Numbered from the stretch's first letter, positions 1-6,043 are shown. The stretch: DNA of 7,314 nt from JBMNRY01 sp050944915 (GCA_050944915.1 JBMNRY010000095.1:1-7314); one strand, 5' to 3'. The notes: a model not told the origin generated them from the sequence alone. Made by a program: numbers and translations.

Positions 1-1
1 G

Positions 2-88
2 GAAAACCTGCAGAACGGGATTCAACTGCCGCCGAAAGTTGTAGAAGATCTCCAGACCTTAGGGGAAGAGTTAGGTATCGAGTTTTAA
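2..88 (+). CDS. C-terminal end of a probable Ldh_2-family (malate/L-lactate dehydrogenase type) oxidoreductase, 5' truncated by the window
   Basis: An open frame enters from the left edge and stops at TAA 86-88, leaving 28 codons. The tail contains NGIQLPPKVVEDL followed by a Leu/Glu-rich helix and ends LGIEF. This resembles the conserved C-terminus of the Ldh_2 family (PF02615: malate, L-lactate, ureidoglycolate, sulfolactate and 2,3-diketogulonate dehydrogenases), where a 'GIpLp..v...L..la.elGi' helix closes the protein. These are NAD(P)H-dependent 2-hydroxyacid/2-oxoacid oxidoreductases of the cytoplasm. The family call rests on this short tail only, and the catalytic part lies outside the window. 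It sits 48 bases upstream of the TIM-barrel gene on the same strand with no terminator between, so the two are probably cotranscribed. The substrate cannot be inferred. Confidence 0.5.
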   Translation, partial: ENLQNGIQLPPKVVEDLQTLGEELGIEF

Positions 89-120
89 CTCAAGGGTTTA
101 GGTTTTGTTAAGGAAAGAGA

Positions 121-129
121 AAAGGGGGT
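121..129 (+). promoter_or_regulatory. Shine-Dalgarno sequence fixing a TTG start
   Basis: AAAGGGGGT differs by one base from the ideal AAAGGAGGT and lies 7 bases before the TTG at 137. There is no in-frame ATG between the preceding gene and this site. The next in-frame Met (residue 36) would remove the first strand of the barrel, so TTG is the best start. Confidence 0.8.
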
Positions 130-136
130 AATCCAG

Positions 137-961
137 TTGTCCTTTAGGTTTAGTTACACTGTTTGTACTGCCGATACGAAGAATCCCAACGCTTTGGCTT
201 GGAGGGGTGACTTTCGCACCGCCTGTGCTCGGCTCAAAGAAATGGGTTATGAAGGTGTGGAATTGATGGTCCGCTCGCCCATCGAGTTGGACCAGGAGGA
301 AATCAAGAAAATCGTCGATGAAATGGACCTCGCGGTACCTAATGTCTGTACTGGGGAAGTCTTCGGTGTCGATGGTCTCTCCTACACCGATCCCGATCCC
401 GAGGTTCGCCGCCAGGCTATCCAGCGGACCAAGGAAGTAGTCGATTTTGCCGCCCTCCTCAATTCCCAAATCAACGTGGGGCGGTTGCGCGGTTCCTATC
501 ATGAAGGTATTGCTCCCGAACAGACGGAGGCTTGGGCCCGGGATGCCTTCAAGGAAGTATTAGACTATGCGGCACCTAAGGGTGTCTACGTCCTTTTGGA
601 ACCGGCTAACCACCATGAAATCAACTACATCTGTTCCAGCCAAGATGGCTTGGAGTTGATCCGGGCCTTGGATAATCATCCCTACTTTGGGATCATGCTC
701 GATATTTACCATATGCATATGGAAGATCGTTCCATCGCGGCTAGCTTCATCGAAGCCGGCTCCCTATGCCGCCACATCCACTTCTCCGACAGCACCCGGC
801 GCCATCCCGGCACGGGGAATATGAACTTTGCGGAAATCCTCCACGTCTTAAGGGCCTTAGACTATCAGGGATTCGTCTCCTTGGAGATTCTGCAAACGCC
901 GAACCAGGAAGTGGCAGCCCAGCGCTCCATCGACTATCTGCGTTTCCTCGCTCAGCTGTAA
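137..961 (+). CDS. Sugar-phosphate isomerase/epimerase family TIM-barrel protein (hydroxypyruvate isomerase / tagatose 3-epimerase-like)
   Basis: A 274-residue cytoplasmic protein of the xylose-isomerase-like TIM-barrel superfamily (AP_endonuc_2, PF01261). The metal-binding quartet is complete: E155 in LLEPANHH, D189 in MLDIYHMH, H215 in HIHFSDS and E250 in SLEIL. The spacing (34, 26, 35) nearly matches that of D-tagatose 3-epimerase (E152, D185, H211, E246). The 'HFSDSTRRHPGTGNMNF' block (215-231) corresponds to the family's 'H.aDs.R..PG.G..d' substrate/metal loop. The family interconverts 2-keto sugars, hydroxypyruvate/tartronate semialdehyde or related oxo-acids through an enediol, using Mn2+ or similar metals. 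Candidate activities are hydroxypyruvate isomerase, 2-oxo-tetronate isomerase or ketose 3-epimerase, and the sequence alone does not decide. It follows a probable Ldh_2 dehydrogenase gene and ends just before a terminator, so it is the last gene of its operon. Confidence 0.85.
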   Translation: MSFRFSYTVCTADTKNPNALAWRGDFRTACARLKEMGYEGVELMVRSPIELDQEEIKKIVDEMDLAVPNVCTGEVFGVDGLSYTDPDPEVRRQAIQRTKEVVDFAALLNSQINVGRLRGSYHEGIAPEQTEAWARDAFKEVLDYAAPKGVYVLLEPANHHEINYICSSQDGLELIRALDNHPYFGIMLDIYHMHMEDRSIAASFIEAGSLCRHIHFSDSTRRHPGTGNMNFAEILHVLRALDYQGFVSLEILQTPNQEVAAQRSIDYLRFLAQL

Positions 962-967
962 AACACT

Positions 968-997
968 AAGGCTCCAGCCCCTTAGGGCGGAGCCTTT
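968..997 (+). terminator. Rho-independent terminator of the plus-strand operon
   Basis: AAGGCTCC (968-975) pairs with GGAGCCTT (989-996). After a one-base bulge, GCCC (977-980) pairs with GGGC (985-988) around the loop CTTA. The 12-bp stem starts 6 bases after the TAA at 959-961 and is followed by a weak, broken T-run (TTTATACCCC TTTATT). The position right after the stop and the GC-rich stem support termination. Confidence 0.75.
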
Positions 998-1204
998 ATA
1001 CCCCTTTATTACCAGAAAATTCTGATATAAGTTCCGAGGGAAACAGGTCATCGAAATCAATGAATAATAGGGGATTCTTTCCAGGCTGGAACCTACCCAA
1101 AGGAACATACCTTCTGGCCTCAAGCATTTCCAAATACCTTAAGACTGCCGGGGGCCCGGAAACCAAAGGGCCCTCTTGAAATCAATAGCCGTGGGTTCCT
1201 TTCA

Positions 1205-1233
1205 AAAATCGGCAAGGGCTATTGGCCGATTTT
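1205..1233 (-). terminator. Probable terminator of the liv operon, possibly bidirectional
   Basis: AAAATCGGC (1205-1213) and GCCGATTTT (1225-1233) form a perfect 9-bp stem with an 11-base loop. Read on the minus strand, downstream of livF, the stem runs into five T residues (complement of 1204-1208), the A-stem-T form of an intrinsic terminator. Read on the plus strand it ends in four T residues, so it could also catch read-through from the opposite operon. It lies about 140 bases after the livF stop. Confidence 0.55.
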
Positions 1234-1243
1234 CCAATAGCCC
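1216..1243. repeat. Perfect 10-bp hairpin overlapping the terminator
   Basis: GGGCTATTGG (1216-1225) and CCAATAGCCC (1234-1243) are exact reverse complements with an 8-base loop, CCGATTTT. The hairpin uses bases of the terminator stem at 1205-1233, so the two structures cannot both form fully. Confidence 0.7.
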
Positions 1244-1372
1244 CACCAAAGGTTGATAATATCAATTGTTGAACCCACGGATAGGCAAGGATCCGTAGTG
1301 ATATGCTCAAACTCAATGGTAACCGATGGAGGGCCGCCAAAGGTCAGGCCCTTGCGACGGTCGGGACTAAAT

Positions 1373-2083
1373 TTAATCTGCACCCAAGTAGGAGGAGATA
1401 ATCTCATCGGTTTGCAACAGGTTTTCGCAGGTATCGGAAAGGGTGATTTTCCCTTCTTCTAAGACATAACCCCGTTGGGATACGTTTAGGGCCTGTTGGG
1501 CGTTTTGTTCAACGAGGAGAATAGCTACTCCTTCTTTGTTAATGGTCTGCACGACGTTGAAGACTTCTTGGACTAACAGGGGTGCCAGCCCTAAAGACGG
1601 TTCGTCAAGGAGTAGGAAACGGGGACCCGAGAGAAGGGCCCGGCCGATGGCGAGCATCTGTTGCTGACCACCACTTAAGGTACCGGCAGCCTGTTGTTCC
1701 CTTTCTTTCAGAATGGGGAAGATGGAAAAGACAAAATCCATAGTTTCCTTAACTTCTTTTACCTGGTGGCGCCGGATGTAGGCTCCCATCTCCAGGTTTT
1801 CCATAACCGTCAATTGGGGGAAGATCTGCCGACCTTCCGGTGAACAGGAAATCCCCATGCGGACGATTTCCGAAGGTGGTAGCTTGTTTAAGGACTTTCC
1901 ATCAAGCTTGACTTCACCGGCGGTGGGACGGAGCAGTCCCGTAATCACCCGGATGGTTGTCGTTTTACCGGCGCCGTTGGCACCGAGCAAACAGACGATT
2001 TCCCCCGGATTGACCGTCAGGCTCACATCCTCCAAGGCTTGGATGTTACCGTAATGGGCTGAAATATTCTTTAACTCTAACAC
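1373..2083 (-). CDS. livF: Branched-chain amino-acid-type ABC transporter ATP-binding protein LivF
   Basis: A 236-residue cytoplasmic ATPase, one of the two nucleotide-binding subunits of the HAAT importer. From the GTG start, Walker A GANGAGKT is at 34-41, the LivF-type block SPEGRQIFPQLTVMENL begins near 81, the signature LSGGQQQ near 136-142 and Walker B LLLLDEP near 157-162. VEQN stands where most ABC ATPases have VEH; this is normal for LivF. I chose GTG (2081-2083) over the ATG two codons upstream (2087-2089). AGGAGG lies 7 bases before the GTG but only 1 base before the ATG, and the resulting MLELKNIS start is typical of the family. It is the last gene of the operon, 17 bases after livG, and its length is normal. 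Confidence 0.93.
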   Translation of the reverse strand: MLELKNISAHYGNIQALEDVSLTVNPGEIVCLLGANGAGKTTTIRVITGLLRPTAGEVKLDGKSLNKLPPSEIVRMGISCSPEGRQIFPQLTVMENLEMGAYIRRHQVKEVKETMDFVFSIFPILKEREQQAAGTLSGGQQQMLAIGRALLSGPRFLLLDEPSLGLAPLLVQEVFNVVQTINKEGVAILLVEQNAQQALNVSQRGYVLEEGKITLSDTCENLLQTDEIISSYLGAD

Positions 2084-2090
2084 GTTCATT

Positions 2091-2096
2091 CCTCCT
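2091..2096 (-). promoter_or_regulatory. Shine-Dalgarno sequence deciding the livF start
   Basis: On the minus strand AGGAGG is followed by 7 bases and then GTG (2083-2081). The competing ATG at 2089 is a single base away, too close for efficient initiation. This supports GTG as the start. Confidence 0.7.
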
Positions 2097-2100
2097 CGGA

Positions 2101-2868
2101 TTAAGCGGGGGATTGCTGGGGTGCACCCAGATAAGCTTCGATGACCGCCTTATCGTTGCGGACTTCTTCCGGTGTGCCGTCAGCGATCTTCTGGCCGTAG
2201 TTGAGGACAGCGATCTTATCGGCGACGGACATGACCAGTTTCATCTTGTGTTCGACCAAGAGAATGGTCTGACCCCGATCCCTGATCTTCAAGATCAATT
2301 CCCGCAAATGGGGGATTTCCACCGAATGGAGACCGGCAGCCGGCTCGTCCAAGAGGATCATGGAAGGTTCGGTAGCCAAGGCCCGGGCGATCTCCAGCAA
2401 TCTCCTTTGACCGTAGGGCAGGCTAGTGGCTTCCCAAGCAGCCTTATCGGCTAGGCCGACGAAATCCAACAACTCCATGGCCCTGTCCACATTTTCCTTT
2501 TCTTCCGTCCGTGCGGAGGGCAGGCGGAAAAGGGTGTCGAAGAAATTAGCTTTACCCCGACACTGCATTCCTAAAAGGACATGTTCCAGGACGCTGAGGC
2601 TAGGGAAAATCCGCAGGTTTTGGAAGGTCCGGCAGATCCCCTTCAAGGTTGTTTCATATGCATTACAGCCGGTGATGTCTTCGCCTTTGAAGAACAGCTG
2701 TCCCTCCGTCGGCTCTAAGACACCGCTGATCATGTTAATCAAGGTGGTTTTCCCCGAACCATTAGGACCGATGACGGCCCGGATTTCGGCTTTACCAATC
2801 TTTAAATCTACGTTATTAACGGCGACTACACCTTCGAATCTTTTTACAAGCTGTTTAATTTCCAGCAT
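2101..2868 (-). CDS. livG: Branched-chain amino-acid-type ABC transporter ATP-binding protein LivG
   Basis: A 255-residue cytoplasmic ATPase, partner of LivF. Walker A GPNGSGKT is at 34-41, the Q-loop lies in RTFQNLRIFPSLSVLEH, the signature is the LivG-type LPYGQRRLLEIARAL instead of LSGGQ, and Walker B ILLDEPAAGL is followed by the switch histidine in LLVEHKM. All these variants are normal for LivG. A longer frame begins at an ATG at 2898, but a perfect AAAGGAGGT (2875-2883) lies 6 bases before the ATG at 2868. The short form begins MLEIKQL like other LivG proteins, and the long form would overlap livM. It follows livM by 16 bases and precedes livF by 17, so all are cotranscribed. Confidence 0.94.
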   Translation of the reverse strand: MLEIKQLVKRFEGVVAVNNVDLKIGKAEIRAVIGPNGSGKTTLINMISGVLEPTEGQLFFKGEDITGCNAYETTLKGICRTFQNLRIFPSLSVLEHVLLGMQCRGKANFFDTLFRLPSARTEEKENVDRAMELLDFVGLADKAAWEATSLPYGQRRLLEIARALATEPSMILLDEPAAGLHSVEIPHLRELILKIRDRGQTILLVEHKMKLVMSVADKIAVLNYGQKIADGTPEEVRNDKAVIEAYLGAPQQSPA

Positions 2869-2874
2869 GGGTCT

Positions 2875-2883
2875 ACCTCCTTT
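2875..2883 (-). promoter_or_regulatory. Shine-Dalgarno sequence deciding the livG start
   Basis: A perfect AAAGGAGGT on the minus strand lies 6 bases before the ATG at 2868 and directly after the livM stop. It makes the in-frame ATG at 2898, inside livM, unlikely. Confidence 0.8.
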
Positions 2884-2884
2884 C

Positions 2885-3859
2885 TTATCTTGAGCCAACC
2901 GGTGTATTTTGGGTGGATTGGCCCCGGTACTTGAGATAGGCCGATTCGAGTAAACCCATCAAACCCCGTGGCGAATAGACGATGATGATAATCAGCAAAG
3001 CGGCGTAGACAACCAGGTACCATTCACCAAGGAACCGCAAGGCTTCCATACCGATGGTCAGTAGAACAGCTCCGACGACACTTCCGGTGATACTGCCTAA
3101 ACCACCGATAACCAACATACAGACAAAGGTAAAAGATAGGGTCTGTTTGAAGATTTCCGGACTGATATAAGCATGGAAACTAGCAAAGAAGCTGCCGGCT
3201 ACAGCCCCGTAAATGGCACACAAGAGGAAGGCCAGGATCTTCACATGGGTGGAGTTAATCCCCATGGCTTCCGTAGCCAATTCATCGTCGTGGACAGCCT
3301 TAAAGGCCCGGCCGAATTTGGACGATTCGATGAGCATAGCCACGATGGTGAGTAAAATGGCCGTTCCCAAAAGGAGATAATAGAACTGCTGGTTGCTGTT
3401 GAACTCAAACCCAAAGATAACCGGGCGGGGAATACCAGCCACACCCCAGACACCACCGGTGAAGGACATCCAGTTTTGAAGTACATACCGGACTACTTCG
3501 GAAAACCCGATGGTCATGATGGCCAAATAGAAGGTCTTCAGCCGCAGGGTAGGGATACCCAACAGCAGACCGGCACAGGAACAAACGAGGATGGACACCA
3601 GAAGTCCAGGCCAGAAGGGGATCTGAAGCTTAGTCGTCGACAAAGCCAGCCCGTAGGCGGCCAGACCCATAAAACCGGCCATACCCATGTGCAACTGTCC
3701 AGCCAAACCGAAGATAAAGTTCAAGCCTAACACGGCCATGATGTTAATTAAAGCCGTGCACAGGACAAACAGGTGATAAGAGCTGTTGATAAAGAACGGC
3801 AGAACCAACAGCAAAAGGAAAGTTAGGAGCAATATACGGTTCGCAAACTGTTTGCGCAT
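2885..3859 (-). CDS. livM: Branched-chain amino-acid-type ABC transporter permease LivM
   Basis: A 324-residue integral membrane protein of the BPD_transp_2 family (PF02653), forming the translocation channel with LivH. Hydrophobic segments begin at residues 8-25 and recur to about 296. The LivM hallmark GLAGQLHMGMAGF is at 51-63, the RLKTFYLAIMTIGFSEVVR block at 106-124, and the cytoplasmic ATPase-contact loop SKFGRAFKAVHDDELATEAMG at about 180-200. The C-terminal YSPRGLMGL (295-303) is also typical. The start ATG at 3859 has GGAGGT 7 bases upstream. The gene follows livH by 15 bases. Length is normal and nothing is missing. Confidence 0.94.
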   Translation of the reverse strand: MRKQFANRILLLTFLLLLVLPFFINSSYHLFVLCTALINIMAVLGLNFIFGLAGQLHMGMAGFMGLAAYGLALSTTKLQIPFWPGLLVSILVCSCAGLLLGIPTLRLKTFYLAIMTIGFSEVVRYVLQNWMSFTGGVWGVAGIPRPVIFGFEFNSNQQFYYLLLGTAILLTIVAMLIESSKFGRAFKAVHDDELATEAMGINSTHVKILAFLLCAIYGAVAGSFFASFHAYISPEIFKQTLSFTFVCMLVIGGLGSITGSVVGAVLLTIGMEALRFLGEWYLVVYAALLIIIIVYSPRGLMGLLESAYLKYRGQSTQNTPVGSR

Positions 3860-3874
3860 TCTGCATACCTCCGA

Positions 3875-4750
3875 CTAGAGACTCTCGCCGCCCTTACGTC
3901 CGAAGAAACCTTGGGGACGTACAAGCAGGAAGAGAATCAGGATTAAGAATACGATGGCATCTTTATACAGCGAGGAAATATAACTGGCGGCTAGGATTTC
4001 TACGATGCCCAGGAAAATACCGCCAAAGGCTGCGCCGAAGATCTGGCCGAACCCACCGATGACCGAGGAAGCAAAACCTTTCATACCGATAGCACCCAGG
4101 TCGGTGGAAATCATGAAAATGGGAGCGACGAGAACGCCGGCGATTCCCGCTAAAGCCGAACTATAGGCGAAGGTAAAGGCGATGATTTTCGAAGTTTCAA
4201 TTCCCATCAAGGTTGCTGCTTCTTGGTTTTGGGCTACAGCCCGCATGACTTTACCTAGTGATGTACGGTTGAAGAAAAAGTGCTGTAAGAAAAGTAGGAC
4301 GACGCTGACTGCGATAATGAAAATATTTTGATAAGGTATCGATACATCACCGATGGTAAGAATAGCGTGACCAAAGGGTCCCGTCGTTGATAAGGGGTAG
4401 GGGCCCCAGACGATTAGAATCAGGTTCGACATCAAGATACTCAAAGCTAAGGTGCTCAGCATTACGGTCCGGGGATGGGCGTTGCGTAAGGGATAATAGA
4501 CTACCTTCTCTACGCTGGTGCCGAAGACGGCCATGGCCAGCAACACACCGACTAAAGCTAGAGCAAAGGGCCAGCCCAAGTGGTTGACCAGGGAGATACC
4601 GTAGATGAATGCTGCTAATGTAACAAAATCCCCTTGGGCCAAGTTAACGATTCCAACGGCGTTCCAGATAAAAGTATATCCTAGGGCCACCAGGGCATAA
4701 ATACAGCCCATGGCCACTCCGCCTACTAATTGTTGGAGGATGAGGGACAT
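3875..4750 (-). CDS. livH: Branched-chain amino-acid-type ABC transporter permease LivH
   Basis: A 291-residue integral membrane permease (PF02653), partner of LivM. The N-terminal helix contains GCIYALVALGYTFIW (about 15-29), followed by the hallmark NLAQGDFVTLAAF (36-48). The ATPase-contact loop TSLGKVMRAVAQNQEAATLMGI is at about 163-184, and the gene ends with the conserved VRPQGFFGRKG (277-287). The ATG at 4750 is preceded by AAGGAGT (4761-4767) at a rather long spacing of 10 bases, so translation may be weaker than for its neighbours. It is separated from the binding-protein gene by a 30-bp palindrome that may lower expression of the permease part relative to the binding protein. Confidence 0.94.
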   Translation of the reverse strand: MSLILQQLVGGVAMGCIYALVALGYTFIWNAVGIVNLAQGDFVTLAAFIYGISLVNHLGWPFALALVGVLLAMAVFGTSVEKVVYYPLRNAHPRTVMLSTLALSILMSNLILIVWGPYPLSTTGPFGHAILTIGDVSIPYQNIFIIAVSVVLLFLQHFFFNRTSLGKVMRAVAQNQEAATLMGIETSKIIAFTFAYSSALAGIAGVLVAPIFMISTDLGAIGMKGFASSVIGGFGQIFGAAFGGIFLGIVEILAASYISSLYKDAIVFLILILFLLVRPQGFFGRKGGESL

Positions 4751-4773
4751 AATGTTCGTTACTCCTTCCCATA

Positions 4774-4803
4774 GTTAGGTGCCCCCCATGGGGGGCACCT
4801 AAC
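4774..4803. repeat. Perfect 30-bp palindrome between the binding-protein gene and livH
   Basis: GTTAGGTGCCCCCC (4774-4787), AT, and GGGGGGCACCTAAC (4790-4803) form an uninterrupted palindrome. In the transcript it would fold into a very stable hairpin beginning 8 bases after the binding-protein stop codon. No T-run follows it on the minus strand; the next bases lead into the livH ribosome site. It is therefore more likely an mRNA-processing or 3'-end-protecting structure, or a partial attenuator, than a full terminator. As DNA it could also be a protein-binding site. Confidence 0.85.
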
Positions 4804-4811
4804 AGGCTAGT

Positions 4812-5954
4812 CTAACCTTGAACTTTTTCTAGTACGATAGGCTTAGCGTCCTGAATTTCAACCACGAACAGTTCGTGGAGGGCTTGGCCGTCGGGGGTGA
4901 GGTAGTAGCTCAACCCGGTGGCGCCTGGGTAACCTTGGATTTGGTCGAAGGCTGCCCGGATAGCTTTCCGGTCGTTGGTACCAGCCTTTTCAACGGCTTC
5001 GGCCAACAGATAGACGGAGTCATAGGCCAGAGCGACGAAGAAGTCGAAGGGCCGTTCGCCATACCGTTTTTCAAAGTTGCTGATGAACTCTTGTACCTTA
5101 GGATCATCGTTGTGTTCCGAGTAGGCTGCTACCGACAAGGCTCCGTTGGCATGTTCGCCAGCGATGTCGAGGAAGCCCTTGGTGGCACCGACGGAACTGA
5201 GGACCAGCTTAGCATTGGGGATCAGCTGGCGGGCCTGCCGGCAGAGGAGAGCCATTTCCGGTACTGCCGAGAAGGAAACGATGGCTTCGACGCCTGCCCG
5301 ACGCATATTCAGCAGCTGACCGGTGAGGTCCCGGTCGCCAGGGTTGTGGGCTTCGATGGCTACCGGTTTCATGCCCCGTTCAGCCAAACTAGCCACGATG
5401 TCATCCCGTCCGCCAACGCCAAACTGTTCGGTCATGTGGAGGATACCGATCTTTTCGATACCCAGGATGTCGACCAGGTAATTAACCATGACACGGGCGG
5501 TCAACAGGTCGTATTCCCGAACCCGAACGAGCCAGGGGTTGGGGTTTTCCCTTTGGGTGAGCCGGGTGGCACTACCCATAGCGATGTTGATGATGCCTTC
5601 CCGCTGAACCAACGGTTCGATGGCGAAGACGTTGGTGCTAGCAGCGTCGCCGAGGATGACGTCAACCTTATGACCGTAGATCATCCTCTGGGCCGCGGTG
5701 GTGGCAGCGGCAGGTTCGTGCTGAGAATCTTCGCTGACCAGTTCGAAGGTGTAACCGGCGACTCCACCAGCGGCGTTGATTTCTTCCACAGCCAACTGGG
5801 CACCACTATTTAAGGACCGGCCGTAGGTAGCGTTAGGTCCGGTGGTGGCAGCCAATACACCGATGCGAATGACGTTGTCATTTGCTGCTGCGAAGGCAGT
5901 AAGGGCGAAAACTAGCAAGAGACTCCAGGCAATTACTCTGAATGTTGCTTTCAT
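4812..5954 (-). CDS. livK: HAAT-family ABC transporter substrate-binding protein (LivK-like)
   Basis: A 380-residue exported binding protein of the Peripla_BP_6 type (PF13458), which delivers ligand to the LivHM channel. Residues 1-24 form a signal peptide: a positive start (MKATFR), a hydrophobic core (about 7-21) and an AFAAA cleavage region, with no lipobox cysteine. The mature protein opens with IRIGVLAATTGPNATYG (29-45), the family's first strand and loop. GDAASTN (102-108) and MGSAT (126-130) match the ligand-contacting loops, and the end has the usual 'tG...y...G......v..v' pattern. The frame stays open upstream to 6092, but the ATG at 5954 is chosen because AAAGGAGGT lies 6 bases before it and the signal peptide starts there. 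The family also transports amides, urea and aliphatic or aromatic acids, so the substrate is open. Confidence 0.92.
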   Translation of the reverse strand: MKATFRVIAWSLLLVFALTAFAAANDNVIRIGVLAATTGPNATYGRSLNSGAQLAVEEINAAGGVAGYTFELVSEDSQHEPAAATTAAQRMIYGHKVDVILGDAASTNVFAIEPLVQREGIINIAMGSATRLTQRENPNPWLVRVREYDLLTARVMVNYLVDILGIEKIGILHMTEQFGVGGRDDIVASLAERGMKPVAIEAHNPGDRDLTGQLLNMRRAGVEAIVSFSAVPEMALLCRQARQLIPNAKLVLSSVGATKGFLDIAGEHANGALSVAAYSEHNDDPKVQEFISNFEKRYGERPFDFFVALAYDSVYLLAEAVEKAGTNDRKAIRAAFDQIQGYPGATGLSYYLTPDGQALHELFVVEIQDAKPIVLEKVQG

Positions 5955-6013
5955 CAGTAGACCTCCTTTAGATGATTGTACATGTAGAAACAAAATGGAG
6001 CCGCGACCCGCAA
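5954..6013 (-). CDS. Possible 19-residue leader ORF coupled to the binding-protein gene
   Basis: In the 89-base gap after the ThDP-enzyme stop there is a second strong ribosome site, AGGAGG (6020-6025). Six bases downstream a TTG (6013-6011) opens a 19-codon frame, LRVAAPFCFYMYNHLKEVY with the first residue read as Met. Its TGA overlaps the ATG of the binding-protein gene (TGATG). This arrangement is typical of translational coupling. The same ribosome site could serve an ATG at 6018 in another frame (16 residues, MPCGSRLHFVSTCTII, stop at 5968-5970), but at a short spacing. The peptide resembles no family I know and is rich in aromatic residues (5 of 19). It may be a regulatory leader or a chance ORF. 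Confidence 0.3.
   Translation of the reverse strand: MRVAAPFCFYMYNHLKEVY
5961..5969 (-). promoter_or_regulatory. Shine-Dalgarno sequence deciding the binding-protein start
   Basis: A perfect AAAGGAGGT lies 6 bases before the ATG at 5954 and gives a protein starting with a signal peptide. A longer in-frame start further upstream is thereby excluded. The site lies inside the possible leader ORF ending at 5954. Confidence 0.85.
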
Positions 6014-6043
6014 GGCATCCCTCCTCCCTGCAAGTATGGTGAT

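Larger units (their letters stand above)
1189..1280. repeat. 92-bp region bounded by a perfect 10-bp inverted repeat
   Basis: CCGTGGGTTC (1189-1198) and GAACCCACGG (1271-1280) are exact reverse complements 72 bases apart. They enclose the two alternative hairpins at 1205-1243 and the AT-rich palindrome at 1253-1265. The arms do not extend beyond 10 bp and I see no flanking target-site duplication. It could be a structured 3' region or the trace of a small mobile element. Confidence 0.55.
998..1372. other. Gene-free stretch between convergent operons, rich in inverted repeats
   Basis: About 375 bases lie between the plus-strand terminator and the livF stop. No reading frame on either strand has a credible start, ribosome site and family resemblance. 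The stretch holds a 12-bp palindrome CAGAAAATTCTG (1013-1024), TTCCA-GGC-TGGAA (1079-1091), two copies of GGGCCC (1152-1157 and 1168-1173), the nested repeats at 1189-1280 described separately, TTGATA-A-TATCAA (1253-1265), and an AGGGCC/GGCCCT hairpin (1330-1335 with 1347-1352). I see no recognisable RNA gene or promoter. Confidence 0.6.

Noticed and set aside
1152..1173. GGGCCC...GGGCCC as a terminator hairpin
   Set aside because: The stem is only 6 bp with a 10-base loop and has no T-run on either strand.
1253..1462. Plus-strand frame of 69 codons across the end of livF
   Set aside because: It runs antisense into livF, has no ribosome site and ends in low-information sequence.
2869..2898. 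Ten-residue N-terminal extension of LivG
   Set aside because: The perfect ribosome site at 2875-2883 and the typical MLEIKQL start favour the ATG at 2868.
4875..5813. Long open frame of 312 codons on the plus strand
   Set aside because: It lies wholly antisense to the binding-protein gene, whose motifs, signal peptide and ribosome site are clear. The translated product has no family resemblance.
5955..6043. Promoter for the importer in the gap after the ThDP-enzyme gene
   Set aside because: TACAAT looks like a -10 box, but no acceptable -35 sequence lies about 17 bases upstream; the nearest TTGCGG is 27 bases away. Cotranscription with the upstream gene is simpler.
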